DNA of 64,000 bases from Lentibacillus sediminis (lineage in GTDB: Bacteria > Bacillota > Bacilli > Bacillales > Amphibacillaceae): positions 62,001-126,000 of the forward strand of contig NZ_NIXK01000001.1 of NCBI RefSeq assembly GCF_002763455.1, written 5' to 3'. Positions 33,289 to 41,590 of the stretch are shown here, piece by piece; the first letter of the stretch is position 1; every line of letters begins with the position of its first letter. A program made the translations under genes and the position numbers. The notes below the pieces were generated by a model. That model was not told where the DNA came from. It worked only from the letters and a program-made list of their open reading frames with translations, and ran no database searches.

Positions 33289-35091
33289 TCACCTCCCAAC
33301 CAACTCCAGCACCTTTTCCAACCGCTGCTCCTTTCCCGCAGCAAAATAATCCAAAAAAGGACACCCCAGCTCAGCCACACGCTCAACCGCATTCTTCAAA
33401 GTAAACGCTGCCGGGTGCAACGACTCCGTAACTTCATCCCAAAACAGCGGAGTAGAGACCGTGCCTTCCTTCGTCATCCTTGGAGAGTAGGGTGCGATAA
33501 TCGTTTTGTCCTTGCCATGCTGCACATAATCGATATACAGCCGCCCGTTTCGCTTCTTTTTCATCCGCTCGGTCGTAAACCGGTCAGGATAAGCCTGTTC
33601 CACCGTCATGGCAATCGCTTGGGTAAAGATGGCGGTCTGCTCATAGGTCATGCTGCCTTCAGGGATGGGAATGTGAATCTGCAAACCTTTGTTACCGGAT
33701 GTTTTAATAAACGAGACAAGTTCCAGATCATCCAGCATTGGCTTTATCAGGTTGGCTGCCTGGACAGCAAGGGCGAACTCATCCCTGCTTGGCGGATCGA
33801 GATCAAAGACAATCTCACAAGGGAGCTCACTGGCAGCTTTTTGAAAGGGGATATGAAACTCCGCCGTCCCATGATTGGCAAACCAGACGAGCGCCTCCAG
33901 TGTATTGCAGATAATCAGCTCATCCTCGCCATCGGGCAGGCTGTCAATAAAGTCTGGCGCATAGACGGGGAGGTGTTTCTGGAAAAAATGTTCCGCCTCT
34001 ACGCCGTCCGGACAGCGGATGAGGGTCAGCGCCCGCTCCCTTAGAAACGGTAGCATAAAAGGGCTCACCTCCCGGATGTAGCGGAGAAGGTCACCCTTTG
34101 TCAATTCCGCATCCGGCCAGAAAACTTTCGCCGTGTTGGTAAGTTCAACAAGCTCCGGCAACATCGCCATATCCAGCTTCACCTGCTTCATTGTACATTC
34201 CTCCGGCGAAAGCTCTGGCATCAGGCGTGCGAATTCCGGTTCACGCAGTTCGCCTTTATATAAATCCAGCGTATGGATGGAAGCACAAATCGCCGGTGGA
34301 AGATTATACCCATTTGCCTGTTTCTCGCCATTTTCGGTAAACATCTTTTTCAATGCAGCGAACGCTTCCTTCTCCAGTCCATGCCGGCATTTGCCGATTT
34401 CTTTTATCTTATCATGTTCATAAATATTGACGGTAAAATAGTCATTTTTCGGATCATAGAAAGTTAAAAAGCCGTTGACTCTGCGCCAATTTTTAATCTT
34501 AAACCAGTCTTGATGTTTTTTGCCTGGCAGGTATTCATTTCTCATCCGTTTGGCGATGATGCCTTCACCTTTATGGGCAAAGACGATTCTCTGCAGCTCG
34601 TCCGGGTTTTTAAAACTCTCCACAAAGCGTATCCTCTCTCCAAACCCGGAAAACACGGCCTTAAGCCGCCTTTTACGCACCTCAAAACTTTCTCCCTGAT
34701 AATCTTTCCCGTTCTCCATCAGCAAATCAAATGCCATAAATGTTGCCGGTCGCGCATTTGCTGCTTGCTGGATAGAAGTTTGATTTTTCATACGCCCCCT
34801 CTTTTGCAGCAGGGGGAAATTTCCTTGATACTGGTTGTTCAAAACCACTAGCTCGCCGTCGAGTTTCATGGGCAGAGGCACGCTGGTTGCCACCCGATCA
34901 AGATATTCCACAATCTCCGGGAAATTACCAGTTAGATCCTTGCCGTTTTTACTGGTAAGGGTAACGCCATCGCTACTCCATTCCAGCAAACAGCGGAACC
35001 CGTCATATTTCACCTCATACATCCAGCCAGCACCTCGGGGGATTTCCTCGCTGGCAATTGGTTTCATCAATTTCAATCCGATCAGCTCCAT
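33289..35091 (-). CDS. ligD: DNA ligase D (LigD), ligase-polymerase form
   Basis: 600 residues with the Bacillus domain order. The ATP-dependent ligase domain comes first: EVKYDGFR with the adenylated lysine (about 28), DGELVVLN, EGIIAKRM and FKIKNW. The AEP-type polymerase follows (KVFWPDAELTKGDLLRYI, VFDLDPPS with the metal aspartates, GNKGLQIHIPI). There is no phosphoesterase domain. With Ku it joins blunt or damaged double-strand ends (NHEJ), mainly in spores. The gene is divergent from ku. The start is uncertain: 35091 or ATG 35067. Confidence 0.9.
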   Translation of the reverse strand: MELIGLKLMKPIASEEIPRGAGWMYEVKYDGFRCLLEWSSDGVTLTSKNGKDLTGNFPEIVEYLDRVATSVPLPMKLDGELVVLNNQYQGNFPLLQKRGRMKNQTSIQQAANARPATFMAFDLLMENGKDYQGESFEVRKRRLKAVFSGFGERIRFVESFKNPDELQRIVFAHKGEGIIAKRMRNEYLPGKKHQDWFKIKNWRRVNGFLTFYDPKNDYFTVNIYEHDKIKEIGKCRHGLEKEAFAALKKMFTENGEKQANGYNLPPAICASIHTLDLYKGELREPEFARLMPELSPEECTMKQVKLDMAMLPELVELTNTAKVFWPDAELTKGDLLRYIREVSPFMLPFLRERALTLIRCPDGVEAEHFFQKHLPVYAPDFIDSLPDGEDELIICNTLEALVWFANHGTAEFHIPFQKAASELPCEIVFDLDPPSRDEFALAVQAANLIKPMLDDLELVSFIKTSGNKGLQIHIPIPEGSMTYEQTAIFTQAIAMTVEQAYPDRFTTERMKKKRNGRLYIDYVQHGKDKTIIAPYSPRMTKEGTVSTPLFWDEVTESLHPAAFTLKNAVERVAELGCPFLDYFAAGKEQRLEKVLELVGR

Positions 35092-35120
35092 TCCATCTTA
35101 AGTTGGCCCATCCATGAAAA

Positions 35121-35162
35121 AATAATCGTCTCCGGATAAAAACAGCATGCACCGGCACACTA
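35121..35162. promoter_or_regulatory. Candidate divergent forespore (SigG-like) promoters for ligD and ku
   Basis: For ku: CGGATA (35133-35138), 17 bp, CACACTA (35156-35162). For ligD, minus strand: TGCATG (35151-35146), 18 bp, GATTATT (35127-35121). Both approach the SigG pattern TGHATR/CATWMTA with one or two mismatches per box. In B. subtilis ku-ligD expression is under SigG, which is why I looked. Confidence 0.4.
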
Positions 35163-35184
35163 ATGAAAAAAGGGAGGTATTTTC

Positions 35185-36045
35185 ATGCATACGATGTGGA
35201 AGGGGACGATCAGCTTTGGGCTTGTCAACATTCCGGTGAAAATGCATGCGGCGACGGAAAATAAAGATGTGCGACTGCGCCAGCTGCACAAGGAATGTCA
35301 GACCCCGATCAGATATCAGAAAGTCTGCCCGAATTGCGATAGGGAAGTGGAAAATGAGGAAATCGTCAAAGCATATGAATATGCCAAAAATAAATTTGTC
35401 GTGCTCGATGAAGAAGAACTGAAAGCATTGCAGAACGAGCAGGAAGACAAGGCCGTAGAGATCGTCGACTTTGTTAAGCTGGAGGAGATTGACCCAATTT
35501 ATTTTGAAAAAAGCTATTATTTATCCCCGAACGAAGGTGGCGGAAAAGCATATGGCCTGTTGCGGAGCGCATTGAAGGATACCGGAAAAATTGGTGTTGC
35601 TAAAATGATCATCCGTTCCAAGGAGCAGCTCGCGGTGATTCGTGTGTATGAGAACACCCTCGTGGCGGAAACGATCCATTTTCCTGATGAAGTGCGCAGC
35701 GTCCAGGACGTGCCAAATGTGCCCGATGAAGTCAAAACGGTCAAGAAGGAGCTCGACACGGCAAAAATGCTGATTGAACAGCTGACCACTGAATTTGACC
35801 CGGAAAAGTACAAGGATGAGTACCGCACCGCTTTATTGGAACTGATCGAAGCGAAGAAAAATAATGAAGAAACTACAACAGCTGCACCTAAAGATAAGCC
35901 GGCAGCGGATGTGTCGGACAATTTGATGGACGCACTCCAGGCGTCACTTGACCGGGCGAAAAAGGAAAAACCAAAACCCAAGCAGCCGAAGCAAACCAAG
36001 AAAAAATCCACGACAAAGACGAAAAAGACCGGGACAAAAGGGTAA
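35185..36045 (+). CDS. ku: Ku, non-homologous end-joining protein
   Basis: 286 residues. The core Ku domain opens MHTMWKGTISFGLVNIPVKM and continues with ENKDVRLRQLHKEC and a CPNC-type pair (CPNCDREVENEEIVKAYEY). After residue about 225 comes a Lys/Thr-rich, basic tail (KKKSTTKTKKTGTKG) as in other bacterial Ku proteins, where it binds DNA and lets the ring slide inward. The homodimer holds DNA ends and recruits LigD, encoded divergently. Start by GGGAGGTATTTTC. Confidence 0.95.
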   Translation: MHTMWKGTISFGLVNIPVKMHAATENKDVRLRQLHKECQTPIRYQKVCPNCDREVENEEIVKAYEYAKNKFVVLDEEELKALQNEQEDKAVEIVDFVKLEEIDPIYFEKSYYLSPNEGGGKAYGLLRSALKDTGKIGVAKMIIRSKEQLAVIRVYENTLVAETIHFPDEVRSVQDVPNVPDEVKTVKKELDTAKMLIEQLTTEFDPEKYKDEYRTALLELIEAKKNNEETTTAAPKDKPAADVSDNLMDALQASLDRAKKEKPKPKQPKQTKKKSTTKTKKTGTKG

Positions 36046-36069
36046 GCGAAAACCAGATAGGGAATGCAG

Positions 36070-36110
36070 AAATCGGCTGGCGGCACATGCCCTCCTGCCG
36101 ATTTTATTTT
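36070..36110 (+). terminator. ku terminator
   Basis: AAATCGGC and GCCGATTT enclose a GC-rich loop; TATTTTT follows. Confidence 0.7.
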
Positions 36111-36276
36111 TGGGCGAAACCTTAAATCAGCGTCCAATATTCTGCCGCAATCATTGCATTCCATTTACGAATGTTTGACATCTCTATGAAATCGGCGGAA
36201 AATGGACTTATTTCTTTTACAATAAGGGTATATTGGGAATAAGAAAAAGGCATACACAAAAAAGGAATGACAGCGT

Positions 36277-37296
36277 ATGAAAAGAAACGCCTTTATCGAT
36301 AATGCGAAAGTGATACTGATTTTTCTAGTGGTGTTTGGCCACATGATCCAGCCGTTTACCAGCGGCTCAGAAGGAATGAATACTCTTTATCTATGGATTT
36401 ATACCTTTCATATGCCGGCATTTATTTTGCTGGCCGGTCTTTTTGCCAAGGGGAGGGGCGATAAGCCCTATGTTCTGAACCTGGTGAAGAAATTGCTGAT
36501 ACCGTATTTCATTTTCCAGCTCATTTTTACAGGATATTACTATCTCCTAGGGCATGAGGATTGGCTGGCGGGAATATTCTACCCGCAATGGGCGCTCTGG
36601 TTCTTGTTCAGTTTATTCTTCTGGCATATGCTCTTGTACTGGTTCAAAAAAATTCCTGCGGCAATCGGTATTTTTATCGCCGTGCAAATAGGACTGATTG
36701 CCGGCTATTTCGGTGACATCGGCCACACCTTCAGTTTATCCAGAACCCTGGTGTTTTTCCCGTTTTTCCTTATCGGCTACTGGGTAACGGAAGAGCATCT
36801 GCTGCTAGTGAAGAAGCGTACGGTGAAAATTGCCTCCTTAGTCGTCATGGCAGGGCTGGCACTGGCAATTTTCTTGGCACCGGAGTTCAATTCCGGCTGG
36901 CTGCTCGGTTCCAAATCATACAGTGCACTCGGGCTGGCTGAGTTTGGCGGGCTGGCGCGTCTGGCTGTTTATCTGACCGCCGCTGCCATGATTGTAAGTG
37001 TTCTCGCCTGGGTGCCGCAGCGGGAGACCTGGTTTACCGATCTCGGGGCAAAGACATTGTATGTATACCTGCTGCACGGATTTTTCATCCAGTATTTTCG
37101 GCAGGTGGAGGCCTTTGAGGTCAATAACTTGATCGATGTGCTCGGACTTGGTGCTATTTCCGCCGTCATTGTGCTGCTGCTTTCCAGCAAGCCGATGATT
37201 GCCCTTTGGCAGCCGGTCATGGAAGGGAAGGCAACCAAGCTGAAGAAAGGATTTAAGTCAGGAAACAACAGAAAGTCTGCATCGACCCAATCTTGA
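36277..37296 (+). CDS. Acyltransferase family 3 membrane protein
   Basis: 339 residues, about ten membrane segments. Acyltransferase-3 features include DNAKVILIFLVVFGHMIQPF with the conserved Asp, Lys and His (8-27), YTFHMPAFILLAGLF and the aromatic WALWFLFSLFFWHMLLYW. The resemblance is to the fucose 4-O-acetylase/YkrP-like subgroup. It would move an acetyl group onto an envelope sugar. It is followed after 30 nt by an epimerase gene, so both may modify surface polysaccharide. Confidence 0.8.
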   Translation: MKRNAFIDNAKVILIFLVVFGHMIQPFTSGSEGMNTLYLWIYTFHMPAFILLAGLFAKGRGDKPYVLNLVKKLLIPYFIFQLIFTGYYYLLGHEDWLAGIFYPQWALWFLFSLFFWHMLLYWFKKIPAAIGIFIAVQIGLIAGYFGDIGHTFSLSRTLVFFPFFLIGYWVTEEHLLLVKKRTVKIASLVVMAGLALAIFLAPEFNSGWLLGSKSYSALGLAEFGGLARLAVYLTAAAMIVSVLAWVPQRETWFTDLGAKTLYVYLLHGFFIQYFRQVEAFEVNNLIDVLGLGAISAVIVLLLSSKPMIALWQPVMEGKATKLKKGFKSGNNRKSASTQS

Positions 37297-37326
37297 ACAT
37301 GATCATGGGAAGGAGACGTGAAAACC

Positions 37327-38154
37327 ATGAAAATTTGTGTATTTGGAGCCAGCGGATATGTCGGCGCATCCGTGTATCAATTGCTGAAGAAACCGGATGG
37401 TGTGGACGTGAGCGGCACCACGCTGGAGGACGCACCGCTATTTGAAGAACTGGATATTCTTGATATCAACGAGCCGGAATCCTTTTCCGATTATTTTAAG
37501 CGGGAAAATCCTGATGTGGTCATCTGGCTCGTGCAGGGTGGCCCGGAAGAACATTCGCTGACCACTCAAGGTTTGATGCACGTGATAACATTCCTTCGCC
37601 CGGAAACCAAGCTAATTTATATCTCGACCGACTTGGTGTTCTCAGGCGGAAAGGGACCGTATAAAGAAGAGGACCCGATTTCCTCGCTGCCCGATGACCA
37701 CGCATTAAGGCATTATACTAATGCAAAGGTCAAGGCAGAGCGCTATATTGAAAACGAGTTGACGAATTATGTTATCCTAAGAGCCGGACCGACCTACGGG
37801 GAAAATTTAATCGGCAAGCTGGATGAGCGAACCGATAAGCTGGCGTATCATTTACGGACAGGGAAGGAAATTTCCTATCGTGATGATTTAATCCGCACCT
37901 TTGTGCACGTAGAGGATTTCGCAAATGTCATCGTGGAAATGGCGCAAAATGATTTGACCGGTGTGTTCCATGCAGGCCCGGACGTGCAACAGAGTTTCTA
38001 CACCTTCATGCAAGGAATGGCGGAACAGCAAGGGTTTGACGGTAATTTTGTACAAAAGGCACCCGAAGAGGAAGAGCCGGACACGGAAGTTCCAAAAAAT
38101 ACTTCCCTTTTTACCGATAAAATTAAAAATAAAGTGAATCAAACATTCCGTTAA
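37327..38154 (+). CDS. NAD(P)-dependent sugar epimerase/reductase (SDR, RmlD-like)
   Basis: 275 residues, extended SDR fold. Nucleotide site VFGASGYVGASVYQLL (4-19), YISTDLVFSGGKGPYKEED with the active-site Thr/Ser, and HYTNAKVKAER with YxxxK (Tyr and Lys). The closest known architecture is dTDP-4-dehydrorhamnose reductase. The sugar is unknown. ATG 37327 is preferred: AGGAGA lies 11 nt upstream, whereas the GTG at 37318 is too close to it. Probable operon with the acyltransferase. Confidence 0.75.
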   Translation: MKICVFGASGYVGASVYQLLKKPDGVDVSGTTLEDAPLFEELDILDINEPESFSDYFKRENPDVVIWLVQGGPEEHSLTTQGLMHVITFLRPETKLIYISTDLVFSGGKGPYKEEDPISSLPDDHALRHYTNAKVKAERYIENELTNYVILRAGPTYGENLIGKLDERTDKLAYHLRTGKEISYRDDLIRTFVHVEDFANVIVEMAQNDLTGVFHAGPDVQQSFYTFMQGMAEQQGFDGNFVQKAPEEEEPDTEVPKNTSLFTDKIKNKVNQTFR

Positions 38155-38191
38155 CAACGTATACTATCATAACCCCCTTTTTTTATAAATA

Positions 38192-38231
38192 GACAAACAG
38201 ACGGCCACGAGTGTGTGGTCGTCTGTTTGTC
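38192..38231 (+). terminator. Long terminator hairpin after the epimerase
   Basis: GACAAACAGACGGCCAC pairs over 17 positions with GTGGTCGTCTGTTTGTC (one G-U), loop of 6. It is followed by the 21-nt repeat array. Confidence 0.75.
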
Positions 38232-38263
38232 GTTTGGGGTTTATTGGGGTGGGGGCAGGGGGA

Positions 38264-38420
38264 ATCGGGCGAGTGTACGACCGAATCGGCGACTTACCCG
38301 TCGTATCGAGCGAGCAGAGGTCCAAATCGCGCGACTGGCACTACAAGTCGCGCGGCCACCACCACAAATCGCGCTTCCAGCAAGCCAAATCGCGCGACCG
38401 GCACTCAAAATAGAGCCCCA
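38264..38420 (-). repeat. 21-nt repeat array (8 units) at the 3' end of the yjiH-like gene
   Basis: Units begin at 38264, 38285, 38305, 38326, 38347, 38368, 38389 and 38410, spaced 21 nt (once 20). Plus-strand core ATCGCGCGAC (variants ATCGAGCGA, GTCGCGCG), then about nine variable bases and CAA. The array ends 7 nt from the stop of the leftward gene at 38427. Because 21 is a multiple of three, all three plus frames stay open and give meaningless heptad-like frames. Confidence 0.85.
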
Positions 38421-38426
38421 AAAATC

Positions 38427-39776
38427 TTAAAAAATCAAATGAGCAATCCCTACAATAATCGGCAGCGTAATTATCGTCCTCAACAGGAAAATAACAACCA
38501 GATCTTTAAATGAAACCGGCACTTTCGAACCAAGCAGCAGGCCGCCGACTTCGGACATATAGATCAGCTGCGTTACCGACAGTGCTGCAATGATAAATCG
38601 AGTGATCTCCGCCTCAATCGATGCAGCGAGAACGGCCGGCAGGAACATATCCGCAAAGCCGATCAGAATTGTTGCGGATGCTTCCTCCGCGTATGGCACT
38701 TGCATGAGTTCCAGCAGCGGCACGAACGGCAGACCCAGCCATTGAAAGACCGGCGTGTACTCGGCAATAATAAGCGCCACCAGCCCGAATGCCATAACGA
38801 TTGGCGCGACACCCATCCACATATCGAGGACATTTTGCCCGCCTTCTTTGAAAAATTTATACACACTGGTTTCTTTGCGAGACCGCTCCACTGCATTGCG
38901 ATAACCAAATGCAAATACATTGGTCCCGGCCGGAATTTCTTCACTGACTTCCGGCGTATCCGGGCGCACATACGAATCCGATTTTCTGGAAAGCGGCCAG
39001 ATACGCGGCATAATCAAAGCAGCCACAAACCCGGCAACCAGAACGGTCAAATAAAACGGGACAAACAGATACTCCAGGTTGACATGGCCAATGATCACTA
39101 GTGTAAACGTAATGGAAACAATCGAAAATGTCGTTCCAATCACGGCTGCTTCCCGTTTTGTGTAGTAACCGCCCTCATACTGCTTGCTCGTCATCAGTAC
39201 ACCAATTGTGCCGTCGCCGATCCATGAAGCAAGCGCATCAATCGAAGAACGTCCAGGCAGTTTAAACAATGGCCGCATGATTTTGGTCATCAATGTTCCA
39301 AACAGCTCAAGCAATCCAAAATTCATCAAGAGCGGCAAAAACAGTCCTGCGAATAAAAAGACTGCAAACAGCACATGCAGAAGGTCACCCAAAAGCAACT
39401 GCCCGGTATTCGGCCCGTGAACTGCTTCCGGACCAAGCCGGAAATAAACCATCACGGCAAACACAGCTGCCAACACTCTGGTGACCGTCCAGAACATGCT
39501 GGTATAAAACAGTCCCTGGAAAAACGGCGTGCGCGCAAATGCCTCGCGCCCAAGCAATCTGGCTAGTACGGTCATTACCGCCGTGACCACAATAATGATC
39601 ATCATAATCAGCGATAGCTGCCCTGCCAGCTGTCCTTGCAGCCAAGAGGCCAAAAGCGCTACCGTAATTGTGTATCCTTCATCAGTCGGAACAGGTAACA
39701 TGAATAACACAATACCGAGAATCGACGGAATAATAAATTTGAGGTGATTTCCCAAATGGATTGATTTATCGTTCAT
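38427..39776 (-). CDS. YjiH family transporter (nucleoside-recognition/Gate domain)
   Basis: 449 residues with about eleven membrane segments. GIVLFMLPVPTDEGYTITVA opens the family domain, and the Gate/nucleoside-recognition motif is SSIDALASWIGDGTIGVLMT (about 176-195). MWMGVAPIVMAFGLVALIIAE and VGGLLLGSKVPVSFKDL are also typical of YjiH. The substrate is not established. ATG at 39776 follows AAGGAG; a longer frame has no better site. A 21-nt repeat array lies right after the stop. Confidence 0.8.
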   Translation of the reverse strand: MNDKSIHLGNHLKFIIPSILGIVLFMLPVPTDEGYTITVALLASWLQGQLAGQLSLIMMIIIVVTAVMTVLARLLGREAFARTPFFQGLFYTSMFWTVTRVLAAVFAVMVYFRLGPEAVHGPNTGQLLLGDLLHVLFAVFLFAGLFLPLLMNFGLLELFGTLMTKIMRPLFKLPGRSSIDALASWIGDGTIGVLMTSKQYEGGYYTKREAAVIGTTFSIVSITFTLVIIGHVNLEYLFVPFYLTVLVAGFVAALIMPRIWPLSRKSDSYVRPDTPEVSEEIPAGTNVFAFGYRNAVERSRKETSVYKFFKEGGQNVLDMWMGVAPIVMAFGLVALIIAEYTPVFQWLGLPFVPLLELMQVPYAEEASATILIGFADMFLPAVLAASIEAEITRFIIAALSVTQLIYMSEVGGLLLGSKVPVSFKDLVVIFLLRTIITLPIIVGIAHLIF

Positions 39777-39874
39777 TATAATAGACTCCTTCAATATCGC
39801 TTGTCTCATAATTATAAGGGAAATAGGATGGTTATCCAAGGATTTTTTTCAGTCAAATCTTTATCGCAGGTCAA

Positions 39875-40016
39875 CAGGCAGTAATACCCCCACTTCTAAA
39901 TAAAGAAGTAGGACCAATGTTTTGGGTGGGGGTATTACTGCCTGTAGAAGCCCGATTGGTTCAACTAACATTCAGTGGGGAAGAGCTAAAACCCCCACTG
40001 AATGAAGTTTCACTTT
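39875..40016 (+). repeat. Interspersed palindromic element, copy B (best preserved)
   Basis: Hairpin 1: CAGGCAGTAATACCCCCAC (39875-39893) with its exact 19-nt reverse complement at 39926-39944. Linker AGCCCGATTGGTTCAACTAA. Hairpin 2: CATTCAGTGGGG (39969-39980) with CCCCACTGAATG (39993-40004), then AAGTTTCACTTTATA. No open frame. It lies in front of the coiled-coil gene at 40083. Confidence 0.85.
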
Positions 40017-40082
40017 ATAAAAATGAATCTTTTCCTCGAATCAATCGTATGCAATATAAAAGGAAAACCAAGGGGGATAACC

Positions 40083-41021
40083 ATGTACGAAGAGTTAAAC
40101 GAACGTTTGATCAAACTGAAAGCGGAACTCCGCAAGAAACGGAAATGGGAAAAGCAGCTGACAGATTATACCCTAGAACTATCTGAGATGGAAAGAATCT
40201 TGACGAAGTTGGAGAAGAAGCAACAGGAGGAACAGGCCGATGTGGAAAAATTAGAAGGGGCCAGTTTTGCCAATTTGCTGGCAACAATTAAGGGCACGAA
40301 GGAAGAAAAACTGGATAAGGAAAAACAGGAAGCAGCTGCTGTCGTGATTCAACTGCAAGAAGCAAAAAAGACAAAAGCCGAAATCACAGCCGCCATGACA
40401 GATCTTGAGCACAATCTGCATGGGGTGAAACAGGTAGAGGAAAAGTATCACGCAGTCCTGTCTTCCAAAGAAAAAGTCATCAAAGAAAGCAGCACGCCGT
40501 CCGCAGAGAAGCTGTATGATCTAAGTGAGCAGGAAGCGGACATCCGGGCAAATAGAACCGAACTGGAAGAAGCAATTGCTGCAGGCACGAAGGTAAAACA
40601 GGCGCTTGAAAAAGCTCTCTCTTCGCTTGAAGGTGCACAGAACTGGGGTACACTCGATATGTTTGGCGGTGGAGCGATTACTGGTGCAGTCAAACATTCT
40701 CATATAGATGAAGCAGCTTCCCATATACATGTCGCGCAAACAAGAATGCGGGATTTTCAAAAGGAATTGCTGGATATTGAGGAAGAGTCAAGTCTTGAGG
40801 TGGATATGTCCGGACTCTTAAAGTTTGCCGATTTCTTCTTTGATGGCTTTATCGTCGACTGGATGGTTCAAGGCAATATTTCTGATTCGCTAAATGAAAC
40901 GAGCAATCAGTTGACGAAAATAAACAGCCTTATCGACAAACTGAAAAAGCAAGTGAGACAGGAAGAAGAGAATCTTTCCAGGGTGTTGGCAGACAAGAAG
41001 CGGCTTGTAGAAACACTGTAA
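40083..41021 (+). CDS. Coiled-coil protein of unknown function
   Basis: 312 residues, mostly charged coiled coil (about 1-190 and 270-310), without signal peptide or membrane segment. A conserved-looking central motif, NWGTLDMFGGGAITGAVKHS followed by HIDEAASHIHVAQTRMRDFQ, is found in a widespread unnamed family; the following hydrophobic patch LLKFADFFFDGFIVDWMV may bind a partner. ATG at 40083 follows AGGGGGATAACC. It heads a cassette with a small membrane protein and a CXXC-20-CXXC protein. Confidence 0.6.
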   Translation: MYEELNERLIKLKAELRKKRKWEKQLTDYTLELSEMERILTKLEKKQQEEQADVEKLEGASFANLLATIKGTKEEKLDKEKQEAAAVVIQLQEAKKTKAEITAAMTDLEHNLHGVKQVEEKYHAVLSSKEKVIKESSTPSAEKLYDLSEQEADIRANRTELEEAIAAGTKVKQALEKALSSLEGAQNWGTLDMFGGGAITGAVKHSHIDEAASHIHVAQTRMRDFQKELLDIEEESSLEVDMSGLLKFADFFFDGFIVDWMVQGNISDSLNETSNQLTKINSLIDKLKKQVRQEEENLSRVLADKKRLVETL

Positions 41022-41048
41022 GCTGGACGAAAGGAAGGCATCACAAGC

Positions 41049-41255
41049 ATGAACGAACGAAACCCGCGAAGCTTATGGAAAGAAGCGGTGAGATTTGGCA
41101 TCATATTAGCGGTTGCCACCCTGATTGTAAAAGGAATTCCGGCAAATTGGGTAGAAACGCTGGACATTATCGGACCATCTGTCTTGGCAGTAATTTTTTA
41201 TTATTTTTTCGAGAATCTCTTACGAAAGCGTTCCAATAAACGGACTTCAAGATGA
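41049..41255 (+). CDS. Small membrane protein, unknown
   Basis: 68 residues with two membrane segments (about 16-31 and 39-55) and a basic tail (LRKRSNKRTSR). Start after GGAAGGCATCACAAGC, 27 nt behind the coiled-coil gene and 16 nt ahead of the zinc-ribbon gene, so probably cotranscribed. I recognise no family. Confidence 0.5.
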   Translation: MNERNPRSLWKEAVRFGIILAVATLIVKGIPANWVETLDIIGPSVLAVIFYYFFENLLRKRSNKRTSR

Positions 41256-41271
41256 AGAGGAGGTCACACTT

Positions 41272-41571
41272 ATGCCAATCTGTGAAAATTGCGGAGGCAA
41301 ATGGAGCTGGAAGCAGACGGTGAAGAAATCCTTTACTCTGGATACAGGGATGGAATGCCCGCATTGCGGAAAAAAGCAATATCAAACTGTGAAATCGAAA
41401 AAGAGAAGTGCGCCATTACTGTTCATTGTCACACTTCCGCTACTGCTTAATCTTTTATTTGATATTCCGGGAGTCGTGTTGCTGAGTTTATTTCCGGTAA
41501 TTTTCGTTGTACTTATGTCAACGTATTCATTTCTGATGGAGCTGAGTGACAAGGAAGAGTTTATGTTTTGA
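41272..41571 (+). CDS. CXXC-20-CXXC family zinc-ribbon membrane protein
   Basis: 99 residues. CENCGGKWSWKQTVKK at 4-19 and CPHCGKKQYQ at about 29-38 give the two metal-binding pairs with the family spacing (TIGR04104). Two membrane helices follow (about 48-64 and 67-88), then a short acidic end. The paralogue at 46932 shares the W-x-W-K-Q-T motif. The role is unknown. Start by GAGGAGGTCACACTT. Confidence 0.8.
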   Translation: MPICENCGGKWSWKQTVKKSFTLDTGMECPHCGKKQYQTVKSKKRSAPLLFIVTLPLLLNLLFDIPGVVLLSLFPVIFVVLMSTYSFLMELSDKEEFMF

Positions 41572-41590
41572 CCGGATGGCGTCTTCCCTG

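Noticed and set aside
33163-34044. A 293-codon plus-strand frame
   Set aside because: It is antisense to the polymerase domain of ligD, which is complete and well conserved.
38211-38513. Heptad-repeat proteins predicted across 38211-38513 in several frames
   Set aside because: They come from the 21-nt repeat keeping every frame open; the frames lack ribosome sites and run into the yjiH-like gene antisense.
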